NCBI GenBank assembly: GCA_029250945.1
Contig: JAQXEG010000017.1
Location: 19,215 to 83,214 of the forward strand
Origin: Yoonia sp.
GTDB taxonomy: Bacteria > Pseudomonadota > Alphaproteobacteria > Rhodobacterales > Rhodobacteraceae
DNA: 64,000 bases
Direction: 5' to 3'
The notes beneath the pieces were generated by a model. That model was not told where the DNA came from. It saw only the letters and a program-made list of their open reading frames with translations, and did not search any database. The position numbers and the translations under genes were made by a program. This document shows positions 56,844 to 64,000 of the stretch, piece after piece; the stretch's first letter is position 1, and each line of letters opens with the position of its first letter.

Positions 56844-58519
56844 GCCGCAAAAAAGCAGCTGCCCGCCTGATCTATCTGCCCCTCGGTGGGGCGGGTGAAA
56901 TCGGCATGAACGCCTATGTCTATGGATATGGACAACCGGGCAAAGAGAAACTGATCGTGGTCGATCTGGGGATTACATTCCCTGATATGGACAGTACGCC
57001 GGGCGTGGACATCATCCTGCCCGACATCACATGGTTGAAGGCCCGCAAGGCCGATATCGAAGGTATCTTTATCACTCACGCCCATGAGGACCACGTTGGT
57101 GGTATCGGTCACTATTGGGAACAGCTGGGCGCACCCGTCTATGCGCGTCCATTCACCGCCAATATCGCGCGGCGCAAGCTGGCCGAACATGGCCACCCCG
57201 AAGGTGTCGTGACCGTCGTGGACGTCTATCCGCAGATGATCGATTGTGGCCCGTTCAAGGTGTCCTATGTCCCGATTTCGCATTCGATCCCTGAAAGCGC
57301 GGGGCTTTTGATCGACACGCCAGAAGGGCGGGTCTTGCACTCTGGCGATTTCAAGATCGACGAGACACCTGTTGTTGGCGACCCGTTCAACCACGCCCTG
57401 TGGGAAGAGATTTCCAAGGATGGCGTCAAGGCGCTGGTCTGTGACAGCACGAACGTGTTTTCCACGGCCCCTGGTCGGTCAGAGGCGACGATTGGCGATG
57501 CCATTGCTGACATGATGAAAGAGGCAACAGGCTGCGTTGTGGCCACGACATTTGCGTCAAACATTGCGCGTCTGAAGACGCTGGCATTGGCCGCGCAAAA
57601 AGCCGATCGCTCTGTCTGTTTGCTGGGCCGGTCCATGCGCCGCATGGTCGAGGCCGCGACAGAAACGGGCCTGTTGGAAGGGTTCCCTGCAACAATTTCG
57701 CCAGAAGATGCACAGAGCATTCCACGCGAAAACCTGATGCTGCTGGTTACAGGGTCACAGGGCGAACGCCGTGCGGCATCCGCGCAGCTGTCACAGGGTA
57801 AATACCTTGGACTGACCCTGAAAGAGGGGGACACATTCCTGTTCTCGTCCAAAACGATCCCGGGCAATGAACGCGGCGTGATCCACATCATGAACAACCT
57901 GTCCGAAATGGGCGTGGACGTGATTGATGATGCGGGTGGAAAATACCACGTATCGGGCCACGCCAACCGTCCCGACCTGGCGATGCTGCACGAAATCGTC
58001 AAACCGCAAATCCTGATTCCGATGCACGGTGAACACCGTCACCTGCGCGAGCATGTGAAGCTGGGCGCGGAACGCGGGCTGACTGGCATCGTGGCCGTAA
58101 ACGGTATGATGATTGACCTGTCCGGCAACGCGCCAATAGTATGCGAACATGTGGAAACGGGCCGGACCTATCTGGACGGATCCGTGCAAGTTGGCCAGTT
58201 CGACGGCATCGTGCGCGACCGTATCCGCATGGCGCTGAACGGGCACATGATCGTCACGTTGATCATGGACGAAAACGACGAACCCTTGGGCGATCCATGG
58301 GTCGAGCTTTCGGGGCTGGCCGAAACAGGCGGGTCAAACGCATCCGTTGTCGAAGTGGTTGAAGCTGATCTGGCGCAGTTCCTTGGCCGTGCGAACGACA
58401 AGACACTGACCGACGATGTGAAGCTGGAGAAAGAGCTGCGCAATGTAGCCCGCCGTGCCGCGCAGGGTGAGATCGGCAAGAAGCCTGAGGTCACCGTGAT
58501 CGTTTCGCGGCTAAGCTAG
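56840..58519 (+). CDS. rnj: Ribonuclease J
   Basis: The 559-residue metallo-beta-lactamase/beta-CASP nuclease shows LPLGGAGEIGMNAYVYGYG, the zinc motif THAHEDHVGGIGHYW, HSGDFKIDETPVVG, LLVTGSQGERRAASAQLSQG and the late SGHANRPDLAMLHEIVKPQ. It performs 5'-end and internal RNA processing. ATG overlaps the coaX stop. A dispersed palindrome begins 5 bases after its stop and a terminator follows. Confidence 0.97.
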   Translation: MSRKKAAARLIYLPLGGAGEIGMNAYVYGYGQPGKEKLIVVDLGITFPDMDSTPGVDIILPDITWLKARKADIEGIFITHAHEDHVGGIGHYWEQLGAPVYARPFTANIARRKLAEHGHPEGVVTVVDVYPQMIDCGPFKVSYVPISHSIPESAGLLIDTPEGRVLHSGDFKIDETPVVGDPFNHALWEEISKDGVKALVCDSTNVFSTAPGRSEATIGDAIADMMKEATGCVVATTFASNIARLKTLALAAQKADRSVCLLGRSMRRMVEAATETGLLEGFPATISPEDAQSIPRENLMLLVTGSQGERRAASAQLSQGKYLGLTLKEGDTFLFSSKTIPGNERGVIHIMNNLSEMGVDVIDDAGGKYHVSGHANRPDLAMLHEIVKPQILIPMHGEHRHLREHVKLGAERGLTGIVAVNGMMIDLSGNAPIVCEHVETGRTYLDGSVQVGQFDGIVRDRIRMALNGHMIVTLIMDENDEPLGDPWVELSGLAETGGSNASVVEVVEADLAQFLGRANDKTLTDDVKLEKELRNVARRAAQGEIGKKPEVTVIVSRLS

Positions 58520-58523
58520 GCTA

Positions 58524-58545
58524 GGTGGGTTAAAACCCACCCTAC
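58524..58545. repeat. Dispersed palindrome, copy 2, just after the rnj stop
   Basis: GGTGGGTTAAAACCCACC followed by CTAC is the inverted copy of the unit at 17839-17860; the stem changes (G-C for A-T pairs) are compensatory, preserving the hairpin. Both copies start within 8 bases of a stop codon. Confidence 0.75.
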
Positions 58546-58566
58546 GGCATTGCGTTTAGAACAGAC

Positions 58567-58597
58567 AAAAAAGCCCCGCATTCTGTGCGGGGCTTTT
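58567..58597. terminator. Bidirectional intrinsic terminator between rnj and the DEAD-box helicase
   Basis: AAAAGCCCCGCA and TGCGGGGCTTTT form a perfect 12-bp stem with a TTCTG loop, flanked by A- and T-rich runs, so it can end both convergent transcripts. It lies 3 bases from the helicase stop. Confidence 0.92.
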
Positions 58598-58600
58598 GTA

Positions 58601-60088
58601 TTATTCGCCTTTGGCGCGCTCAACAAAGCTTTTGGCGATGAAATCGGGGGTATCGTCGCCGAGGCCAACAACCTTGTTTTGGTCATTGCGGCCACCGCGA
58701 TCGTTGCCGCGATTACGACCGCGATCCCTTTTTGGTTTATCCTCGCGTGGACGCTCGGTCTTGGCTGGTTTCTCTACTGGCGCAGGTGTTGTTTCTGCTG
58801 CTGGTGTGGCCTCTGGCTCTGGAGCTAGTGACGCCTCTGACTTGGGGCTTTCGGCCTTGTCTTCACGCGGTTTGCGGCTCCTTGAGCGGCTGCGCTTTTC
58901 CTCTTTAGGGGTGTCGGATTTTTCAGCTTGTGGTGCAGACGTCATCGGGTTTTCAAGGCGCGGGATTTCTGCCTGAACCAAACGTTCAACATCCTCAAAA
59001 TTCTTTTCGTCGCGGCCCACACAAATCATGATTGCTGTGCCCTTACGGCCCGCGCGCCCTGTGCGCCCAATCCGGTGAACGTAGTCTTCGGCGTGGCTTG
59101 GCACATCAAAGTTGAACACGTGGGTCACCGCAGGAATATCCAACCCGCGCGCCGCCACGTCGGACGCTACAAGAAAGCGCAGTTCATTCTCGCGGAACGC
59201 TTCCAATGTGCGGGTCCGGTGTGACTGATCCAGATCGCCATGGATTGGCGCCGCGTTATAGCCGTTTTTGTTCAGTGACTTAGCGACGATATCGACGTCT
59301 GATTTGCGGTTGCAAAAGATGATCGCATTGGTGCAGGTGTCACCCTCTGCGTCGATCAGCGCCCGCAAGACAGCGCGTTTTTCAGACGGTTCCTTGGGCT
59401 TGGATGACCCGCGGAACATCAAGACACCTTGCTTGATGTTGTCGTTTGTCGTGGCGGCGCGGGCCACTTCGATCTTGGCCGGATTGGACAGGAACGTGTT
59501 GGTAATCCGTTCAATTTCCGGTGCCATTGTCGCCGAGAAGAACAGCGTCTGGCGGGTAAAAGGTGTGCGTTTGAAAATTTCCTCGATGTCGGGGATGAAC
59601 CCCATGTCGAGCATCCTGTCGGCCTCGTCCACGACCATGACCTTCACGTCCGTCAAGATCAATTTGCCGCGCTCAAGGTGGTCCAAAAGGCGGCCAGGTG
59701 TGGCGATCAGCACGTCGACGCCTTTGTCGATCAGCTTGTCCTGATCCTTGAACGATGTGCCACCGATGAGCAGCGCCTTCGATAGTTTGGTGTATTTCGC
59801 GTAGGCGTCAAAGTTCTCGGCCACTTGCGCGGCCAATTCGCGGGTCGGCGCCAGCACAAGGCTGCGCGGCATCCGCGCGCGCGCACGACCACGTCCCAAA
59901 AGTGTGATCATCGGCAGCGTAAAAGCGGCGGTTTTGCCGGTGCCTGTCTGCGCAATCCCCAGCACATCGCGGCCTTCCAATGCGGGTACAATCGCGCCAG
60001 CCTGAATAGGTGTGGGGGTGTCATAGCCGGTTTCGGCCACAGCTTTGAGAACCTTGGTATCAAGGTTAAGATCGGAGAATTTAGTCAA
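58601..60088 (-). CDS. DEAD-box ATP-dependent RNA helicase
   Basis: The 495-residue helicase has the Q motif (GYDTPTPIQ), motif I AQTGTGKTA, Ia PTRELA, II DEAD, III SAT, and VI HRIGRTGRAG, followed by a tail (about 400-495) rich in Glu, Lys, Arg and Pro (EEKRSRSRSRKPREDK, KRDRGRNRGNDRGG) that likely binds RNA. TTG 60088 is chosen because (M)TKFSDLNLDTKVLKA matches close relatives and GAAAGGG precedes it by 5 bases; ATG 60127 is in frame but has a weaker site. RhlE-like proteins act in ribosome assembly and mRNA decay, fitting its convergence on rnj. Confidence 0.92.
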   Translation of the reverse strand: MTKFSDLNLDTKVLKAVAETGYDTPTPIQAGAIVPALEGRDVLGIAQTGTGKTAAFTLPMITLLGRGRARARMPRSLVLAPTRELAAQVAENFDAYAKYTKLSKALLIGGTSFKDQDKLIDKGVDVLIATPGRLLDHLERGKLILTDVKVMVVDEADRMLDMGFIPDIEEIFKRTPFTRQTLFFSATMAPEIERITNTFLSNPAKIEVARAATTNDNIKQGVLMFRGSSKPKEPSEKRAVLRALIDAEGDTCTNAIIFCNRKSDVDIVAKSLNKNGYNAAPIHGDLDQSHRTRTLEAFRENELRFLVASDVAARGLDIPAVTHVFNFDVPSHAEDYVHRIGRTGRAGRKGTAIMICVGRDEKNFEDVERLVQAEIPRLENPMTSAPQAEKSDTPKEEKRSRSRSRKPREDKAESPKSEASLAPEPEATPAAETTPAPVEKPAKTERPREDKPKRDRGRNRGNDRGGRNDQNKVVGLGDDTPDFIAKSFVERAKGE

Positions 60089-60214
60089 GTTGGCCCTTTC
60101 AATATGTTGCGGCTTCCGGCCGCTCATATCGCGCGGCCCGCCTGACCGAATTGTCAGGTCGTTCGACTGGGCAAACCCATAACGATTAGGGCGGTTTAGG
60201 TCAAGGAAAGGGGG

Positions 60215-60688
60215 TTATGGTGCTTGTTCGGCAAGGGCGCTGGCAAAGAGATACACAGGCACTTGCGCTCTGTAATTGCGCCGCGTGCCATCAATGTCGA
60301 TGTTCATGCCATCGGACGCGGCCCGTAAGAATGCCGATTGGTCCAAAGTGATTGCATTGATCTCGGCCTTATGACGCCGGTCGATGCAATCAGTAGATAA
60401 ACGGTCATAGCTTTGATAACACAGCGATTTTTCATTTTCGGAAAGGGCCAGAAGCCGTGGACCATTCGGCCCGCCACGCAACACGCTGAGTGACAAGTGG
60501 TACCGTGTTTGCCCCGCTTTTTCTAAAATGATCGCGCGGGCATTGATATGGTTGCGTCCGTCGCGGAACATTTCAGTATCGCGTGACACCGTACGGGTTA
60601 TCCCGGTCTGATCGTTGTACAGACGCAGATTGCGGTCACTTGGCGCGCAGGCGGATAGCAGAATCAGGGCAAGCAGAATGCGGAGCAT
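60215..60688 (-). CDS. Hypothetical lipoprotein
   Basis: The 157-residue protein has a short signal with lipobox LILLSACAPS (Cys14) and a domain with RDGRNHINARAIILEKAGQT, YHLSLSVLRGGPNGPRLLAL, a Cys pair (KSLCYQSYDRLSTDC) and a final hydrophobic segment. The pattern of small beta strands resembles other periplasmic lipoproteins, but I do not recognise a family. It stands alone between the helicase and a broken gene. Confidence 0.65.
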   Translation of the reverse strand: MLRILLALILLSACAPSDRNLRLYNDQTGITRTVSRDTEMFRDGRNHINARAIILEKAGQTRYHLSLSVLRGGPNGPRLLALSENEKSLCYQSYDRLSTDCIDRRHKAEINAITLDQSAFLRAASDGMNIDIDGTRRNYRAQVPVYLFASALAEQAP

Positions 60689-60715
60689 TCATTGAACATC
60701 GGCAAGTTTGGTTAA

Positions 60716-61332
60716 CTAAGTGTGTTCAGCCGTCGGATGGAGGGCTGGGCAATAGCCGTGGTCAAGGATACAGACCATTGGCGCAGGCGTCATCACAGTG
60801 ACATTGCCGCAACGTGGACGCGGCACGGATGCCTCGTAGCCGTCGGGCGTATAGGGGCGCAGCACATGGTGATCGACCAGATGTGGCTGGTCATTATGAA
60901 CAATGAAAACACGGCGGGGGAGCGTTGTAATCCCAGCGATATGCGTAACCTGCGTGCGGTCACGGCGCACGCGGGCAGGATGCAGAATGGCGTCCATTTC
61001 GGGTGCGCGGGGGCGGATGTGAAACGCGCCTTGCTATGCATCAAGGAACCGATTGTAATCTGCCCGCCTGCAATATCCGCAGGGGCGATGACCTGCGGCC
61101 ATAGCAACGGCTTCGTCGAGGAAAAACAGCTCTGTCCAGTAGCGACCTGTCATCACGTCGCGCTTGCGCCCCTGTCAATCCAGAACGCAACAAATCCACG
61201 CCTTATGGGACCACCGTTTGGTGGCAAGGGTACGATCCGGTCCGTGGAGAATCCCGCGATTCCCCGTCATGGTGCCGCGTGCAGGGATGGCCAGAATTTG
61301 CCATCCGGTTGCACGCGGTTTTGCAGGGTCAC
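60716..61332 (-). pseudogene. Broken gene for a Cys-motif hypothetical protein coupled to prfC
   Basis: The gene begins at GTG 61332, overlapping the prfC stop (GTGTGA), with TLQNRVQPDG. A frameshift follows, then another frame reads ILAIPARGTMTGNRGILHG, an in-frame TGA (61175-61177), MTGRYWTELFFLDEAVAMAA, the motif GHRPCGYCRRADYNRF, an in-frame TAG (61034-61036), EMDAILHPARVRRDRTQVTH, and a conserved tail FIVHNDQPHLVDHHVLRPYT and VTVMTPAPMVCILDHGY to TAG 60716. This matches, from memory, an intact hypothetical family of about 200 residues with the H-R-P-C-G-x-C-x-R-A-D motif, possibly metal-binding. Three lesions make it inactive. Confidence 0.78.
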
Positions 61333-62924
61333 ACCATCATTTCCTTGGTCGCCGACAGCGTCACGTCAGGATAGTCGCGCCCAACGCGGTCGATATCCCA
61401 TTGTAATCGCGTCAGAAATACGGTGTCGCCGTCATTGTCCGTTGCGATGTGCTGTTTGTTGGCATCCGCGAATTTGGCAACCGCATCCTTATCACCCAGC
61501 ACCCAGCGGGCTGAGGTGAATTGCGACCCTTCGAAACGGACGGGCAGGCCGTATTCCATTTCGATCCGGCTGGCCAGAACCTCGAACTGCAACGCGCCGA
61601 CAACGCCCACGATAAAACCGGAGCCAAAGGTGGGTTTGAACACTTTGGCCGCCCCTTCTTCGGCGAATTGCATCAGGGCCTTTTCCAAATGCTTGGCTTT
61701 TAACGGGTCGCCTGCACGGCATGTTTGCAACAGTTCGGGGGCAAATGACGGGATGCCGCTGACGCGGATCGCCTCCCCCTCGGTCAATGTGTCGCCGATG
61801 CGTAGTTGGCCGTGGTTGGGGATGCCGATGATGTCGCCTGCCCATGCTTCCTCGGCCAGTTCGCGGTCGGCGGCAAGGAACAGCACGGGGTTAGATACAG
61901 CCATTAACTTTTTGCTGCGCACATGGGTCAGCTTCATGCCCCGTTCAAAATGGCCCGACGCAAGCCGGACAAAGGCGACGCGGTCACGGTGTTTGGGGTC
62001 CATATTGGCCTGCACCTTGAACACAAAGCCCGCGACCTTCTTTTCCTCGGGTGTGACGTTGCGGGGGCTGGCGGATTGCACCTGTGGTTCTGGGCCGTAA
62101 TTGGCGATGCCGTCCATCAGTTCCTTGACGCCAAAACTGTTCATCGCGGACCCGAACCAGATCGGTGTCATGGAACCATTGAGCAGCGCCTCTGGGTCGA
62201 GCCTGGGCAGCAATTCGCGCGCCATCTCGATTTCCTCAAGGAACTTTTCCAGTAGGTGCGCAGGCACATGTTCGGCCAGCTTGGGATCGTCGAGACCGCT
62301 GATCTGGATGCTCTCGGCGACTTTGTTGCGGTCGGCGCGATCCATTAATTCTAGCTTGTCGCGCAGGATGTCGTAGCAGCCCATGAATTCACGGCCAACG
62401 CCGATGGGCCATGATGCAGGCGTCACATCAATCGCAAGATTTTCTTGAATTTCGTCAATGATTTCAAATGTGTCACGGCTTTCGCGGTCCATTTTGTTGC
62501 AAAACGTCAGGATCGGAAGATCGCGCAGACGACACACCTCGAACAGCTTTTGTGTCTGGCTTTCCACACCTTTTGCGCCGTCAATGACCATCACAGCGGC
62601 ATCCACAGCCGTCAGTGTGCGATACGTATCCTCGGAGAAATCAGAGTGGCCGGGGGTATCCACCAGATTGAAGCGGTATTTTTCGAAATCAAACGACATG
62701 GCTGATGCGGACACGGAAATCCCGCGGTCTTTTTCCATCTGCATAAAGTCGGATCGTGTGCGCCGTGCCTCGCCCTTGGCGCGCACCTGACCCGCCATCT
62801 GAATAGCGCCCCCATACAAAAGGAATTTTTCAGTCAGCGTCGTCTTGCCAGCATCAGGGTGCGAGATAATCGCAAATGTGCGGCGGCGGGAAATTTCGGG
62901 CGGAAGGTCAGGGCGATTTGTCAT
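61329..62924 (-). CDS. prfC: Peptide chain release factor 3
   Basis: The 531-residue GTPase has G1 SHPDAGKTTLTEKFLLYGG, the switch I region with EKDRGISVSASAMSF, G3 DTPGHSDFSEDTYRTL, G4 NKMDRESRDTFE, and domains II/III with GSGFIVGVVGALQFEVLASR. RF3 recycles RF1 and RF2 after termination. ATG 62924 (MTNRPDLPPEISRRRTFAII) is chosen over an upstream in-frame codon at 62972 because homologues begin here. It is the first gene of a unit with the broken Cys-motif gene. Confidence 0.96.
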   Translation of the reverse strand: MTNRPDLPPEISRRRTFAIISHPDAGKTTLTEKFLLYGGAIQMAGQVRAKGEARRTRSDFMQMEKDRGISVSASAMSFDFEKYRFNLVDTPGHSDFSEDTYRTLTAVDAAVMVIDGAKGVESQTQKLFEVCRLRDLPILTFCNKMDRESRDTFEIIDEIQENLAIDVTPASWPIGVGREFMGCYDILRDKLELMDRADRNKVAESIQISGLDDPKLAEHVPAHLLEKFLEEIEMARELLPRLDPEALLNGSMTPIWFGSAMNSFGVKELMDGIANYGPEPQVQSASPRNVTPEEKKVAGFVFKVQANMDPKHRDRVAFVRLASGHFERGMKLTHVRSKKLMAVSNPVLFLAADRELAEEAWAGDIIGIPNHGQLRIGDTLTEGEAIRVSGIPSFAPELLQTCRAGDPLKAKHLEKALMQFAEEGAAKVFKPTFGSGFIVGVVGALQFEVLASRIEMEYGLPVRFEGSQFTSARWVLGDKDAVAKFADANKQHIATDNDGDTVFLTRLQWDIDRVGRDYPDVTLSATKEMMV

Positions 62925-63102
62925 GGCAGTGGCATACTGTGAAGCCGTGCAAAGGGCAATCAGGCAACCCACGTATCATCAGGGGCACAAATCACCACTA
63001 TTGGCTGCATCCACGGTGGTGCACATCTTCTATTAACGATATCTTTAAAAGGGGATCGAAGCAGATTCATCAGGGAAAATAAGAGTAACACTATTAAAGA
63101 AA

Positions 63103-63432
63103 ATGACTTTGGCGGCTGTAGCAGGCCTGACATTGACAGCATACGGCGGCGCATCCTAAGAAGAGCTGCTGGATAGTTTGAACGAGCATGGCGCCCGGAT
63201 TGACCGCGTTAATGCAATGACGGCTTCTGTCGGTTCAGGTAACGAGGTTGAAGTCGACTATGCGGGCACGATCCGCGGGAACGGCGATAAGCTTGGCTTT
63301 GACGGCAACATGACCGGCAAATTCAGCGGCAACCCAAGTGTACGCGCTGTGATGTTGATCGGCAATGACGTGACGACCCACAATGGCGTTGGCTACACAG
63401 CATTGGTTGCGATCACTGCCGAACGCGACTGA
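63103..63432 (+). pseudogene. Decaying lipoprotein gene with ochre codon and lost lipobox Cys
   Basis: From ATG 63103 the frame reads MTLAAVAGLTLTAYGGAS, then TAA (63157-63159), then [40 protein letters not shown] and a glycine-rich end ([20 protein letters not shown]). The signal looks like a lipoprotein in which the lipobox Cys (LTAC) has become Tyr (TAC, 63142-63144). The body resembles the C-terminal strand region of small Gly-rich, transferrin-binding-like lipoproteins, and appears internally shortened. Both changes point to loss of function. The 178 bases upstream (62925-63102) show no clear gene. Confidence 0.68.
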
Positions 63433-63452
63433 TCCGTCTCATAGTATTGCAT

Positions 63453-63488
63453 AGGGCCGTTTGCGGGATATCGCAGACGGCCCTTTTA
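63453..63488 (+). terminator. Intrinsic terminator after the 63.1 kb lipoprotein remnant
   Basis: AGGGCCGTTTGCG and CGCAGACGGCCCT pair (one G-T) around GGATAT and run into TTTTATTTT. Confidence 0.85.
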
Positions 63489-63529
63489 TTTTAACCGTTC
63501 CTTTACCAATTTCAGCGCCAACTACTGCT

Positions 63530-63973
63530 ATGGACACACGGCTGGGGAAAACTGGTTTGAGTGTCATGGCTTTGATATGTCTCATCCGCTGTGGATCAAG
63601 CGATGCGAGCACAACAACGTCATCGCGTGCTGACCTTGCTGCGACCCAAGCCATTGAGCTGTCGGGCATGAACAACTCTGATCCGGCGCTTTTGCCCGTT
63701 ATGGGGCAGCCCGTATATGCGGGCTATGCCACGCTGGATATTCCCGGACTTGGCGCGCAGATCGGCGATCTGGACCTGGCCGTGACGTTTGGCACGACGC
63801 AGGGGACAGTGTCCGGCGAAATAGGACAGTTTGACGATCGAGACGGTTCGCTAAGCATCGGTGGCGGTCGGCTATTGCGTGGGGCGAATTCGCCCACTGC
63901 GCGCAGGGTTTTTCACCAATCCACCGGATCGCTTGTGGGCCATCATCGCGGGTTAATACCTTGTCGCCGATAG
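63530..63973 (+). CDS. Lipoprotein-like hypothetical protein, probably decaying
   Basis: The 147-residue frame begins MDTRLGKTGLSVMALICLIRCGSSD (lipobox region LIRC, unusual: LTGC or similar is expected) and continues QPVYAGYATLDIPGLGAQIG, DLDLAVTFGTTQGTVSGEIG and DDRDGSLSIGGGR, the strand pattern of transferrin-binding-like lipoproteins. After about 63890 the composition changes to Arg/His-rich (TARRVFHQSTGSLVGHHRG), as if out of frame; another frame there reads GFFTNPPDRLWAIIAG. No good ribosome site is seen. A 3' frameshift is likely but unproven. Nothing is annotated in the last 27 bases. Confidence 0.45.
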   Translation: MDTRLGKTGLSVMALICLIRCGSSDASTTTSSRADLAATQAIELSGMNNSDPALLPVMGQPVYAGYATLDIPGLGAQIGDLDLAVTFGTTQGTVSGEIGQFDDRDGSLSIGGGRLLRGANSPTARRVFHQSTGSLVGHHRGLIPCRR

Positions 63974-64000
63974 ACAGATTCTCAATCGGTCGTCGTTCTC

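Noticed and set aside
62925..62972. N-terminal extension of prfC from 62972, and similar extensions of kynU, dppB, dppF, nuoM and birA
   Set aside because: The extra residues are not family-like and mostly lie inside the neighbouring gene; internal starts match homologues and overlap the upstream stops as expected.
63491..63505. CtrA-like box TTAA-N7-TTTA, and a TTAA-N8-TTAA near 63036
   Set aside because: One has a mismatch and the other the wrong spacing; such AT-rich pairs are expected by chance in these gaps.

Overview
The window is a 64 kb chromosomal stretch from an alphaproteobacterium, almost certainly a marine member of the Rhodobacteraceae/Roseobacter group. The evidence is the gene order nuoA-N followed by birA, coaX and rnj, a complex I locus interleaved with small lipoprotein, DUF5337 and DUF5333 genes, a NuoE with a helix-hairpin-helix tail, and a DUF3422 protein. 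The genus cannot be fixed from the sequence alone. I found no transposase, IS, phage, CRISPR, rRNA or tRNA.

Layout. 0-5 kb: end of a Gfo/Idh/MocA dehydrogenase, a small unknown gene, and a minus-strand PqiA1-PqiA2-PqiB-PqiC (MCE) envelope lipid-transport operon. 5-7 kb: a scrap heap holding a phosphoglucomutase remnant, a P-loop sugar/nucleoside kinase, and a brkB 5' fragment fused to an hlyD 3' fragment. 7-10 kb: fatty acid hydroxylase, then a tightly coupled minus-strand SDR-DUF1304-kynureninase operon. 10-13 kb: pntAB transhydrogenase. 13-16 kb: a frameshifted secreted protein, RluE and DUF3422. 16-26 kb: a dppDFABC-type peptide ABC importer divergent from two M20 hydrolases and a DAO-type flavoenzyme, read here as a peptide or N-acyl amino acid scavenging block, followed by a broken ispZ. 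26-36 kb: moaA, a lipoprotein, AlkD-like protein, glmS, glmU, a phosphatase, a DegT-type aminotransferase, a SAP/DUF6434-like protein, an internally deleted isovaleryl-CoA dehydrogenase and small genes. 36-55 kb: the complete 14-subunit complex I cluster with nine extra small genes, one of them broken, and an internal terminator before nuoG. 55-58.5 kb: birA, coaX, rnj. 58.6-64 kb: DEAD-box helicase, lipoprotein, a broken Cys-motif gene coupled to prfC, prfC, and two decaying lipoprotein genes.

How the genes work together. Complex I (NADH oxidation, proton export) and PntAB (proton-driven NADPH formation) are the bioenergetic core. GlmS and GlmU make UDP-GlcNAc for the envelope, which PqiABC would help maintain. 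The importer, M20 hydrolases, flavoenzyme and kynureninase suggest life on peptides and amino acids.

The most striking property is gene decay. About ten genes carry nonsense codons, frameshifts or large deletions (pgm, brkB/hlyD, a secreted protein, ispZ, ivd, an LprI-like gene, a nuo-locus lipoprotein, a prfC-coupled gene and a lipoprotein at 63.1 kb). nuoB itself has an amber codon at position 23 and appears to survive by restarting at a GTG preceded by a Shine-Dalgarno-like AAGGG. Neighbouring large housekeeping genes are intact, and several lesions are deletions or point nonsense changes, so simple homopolymer sequencing error is not a sufficient explanation.
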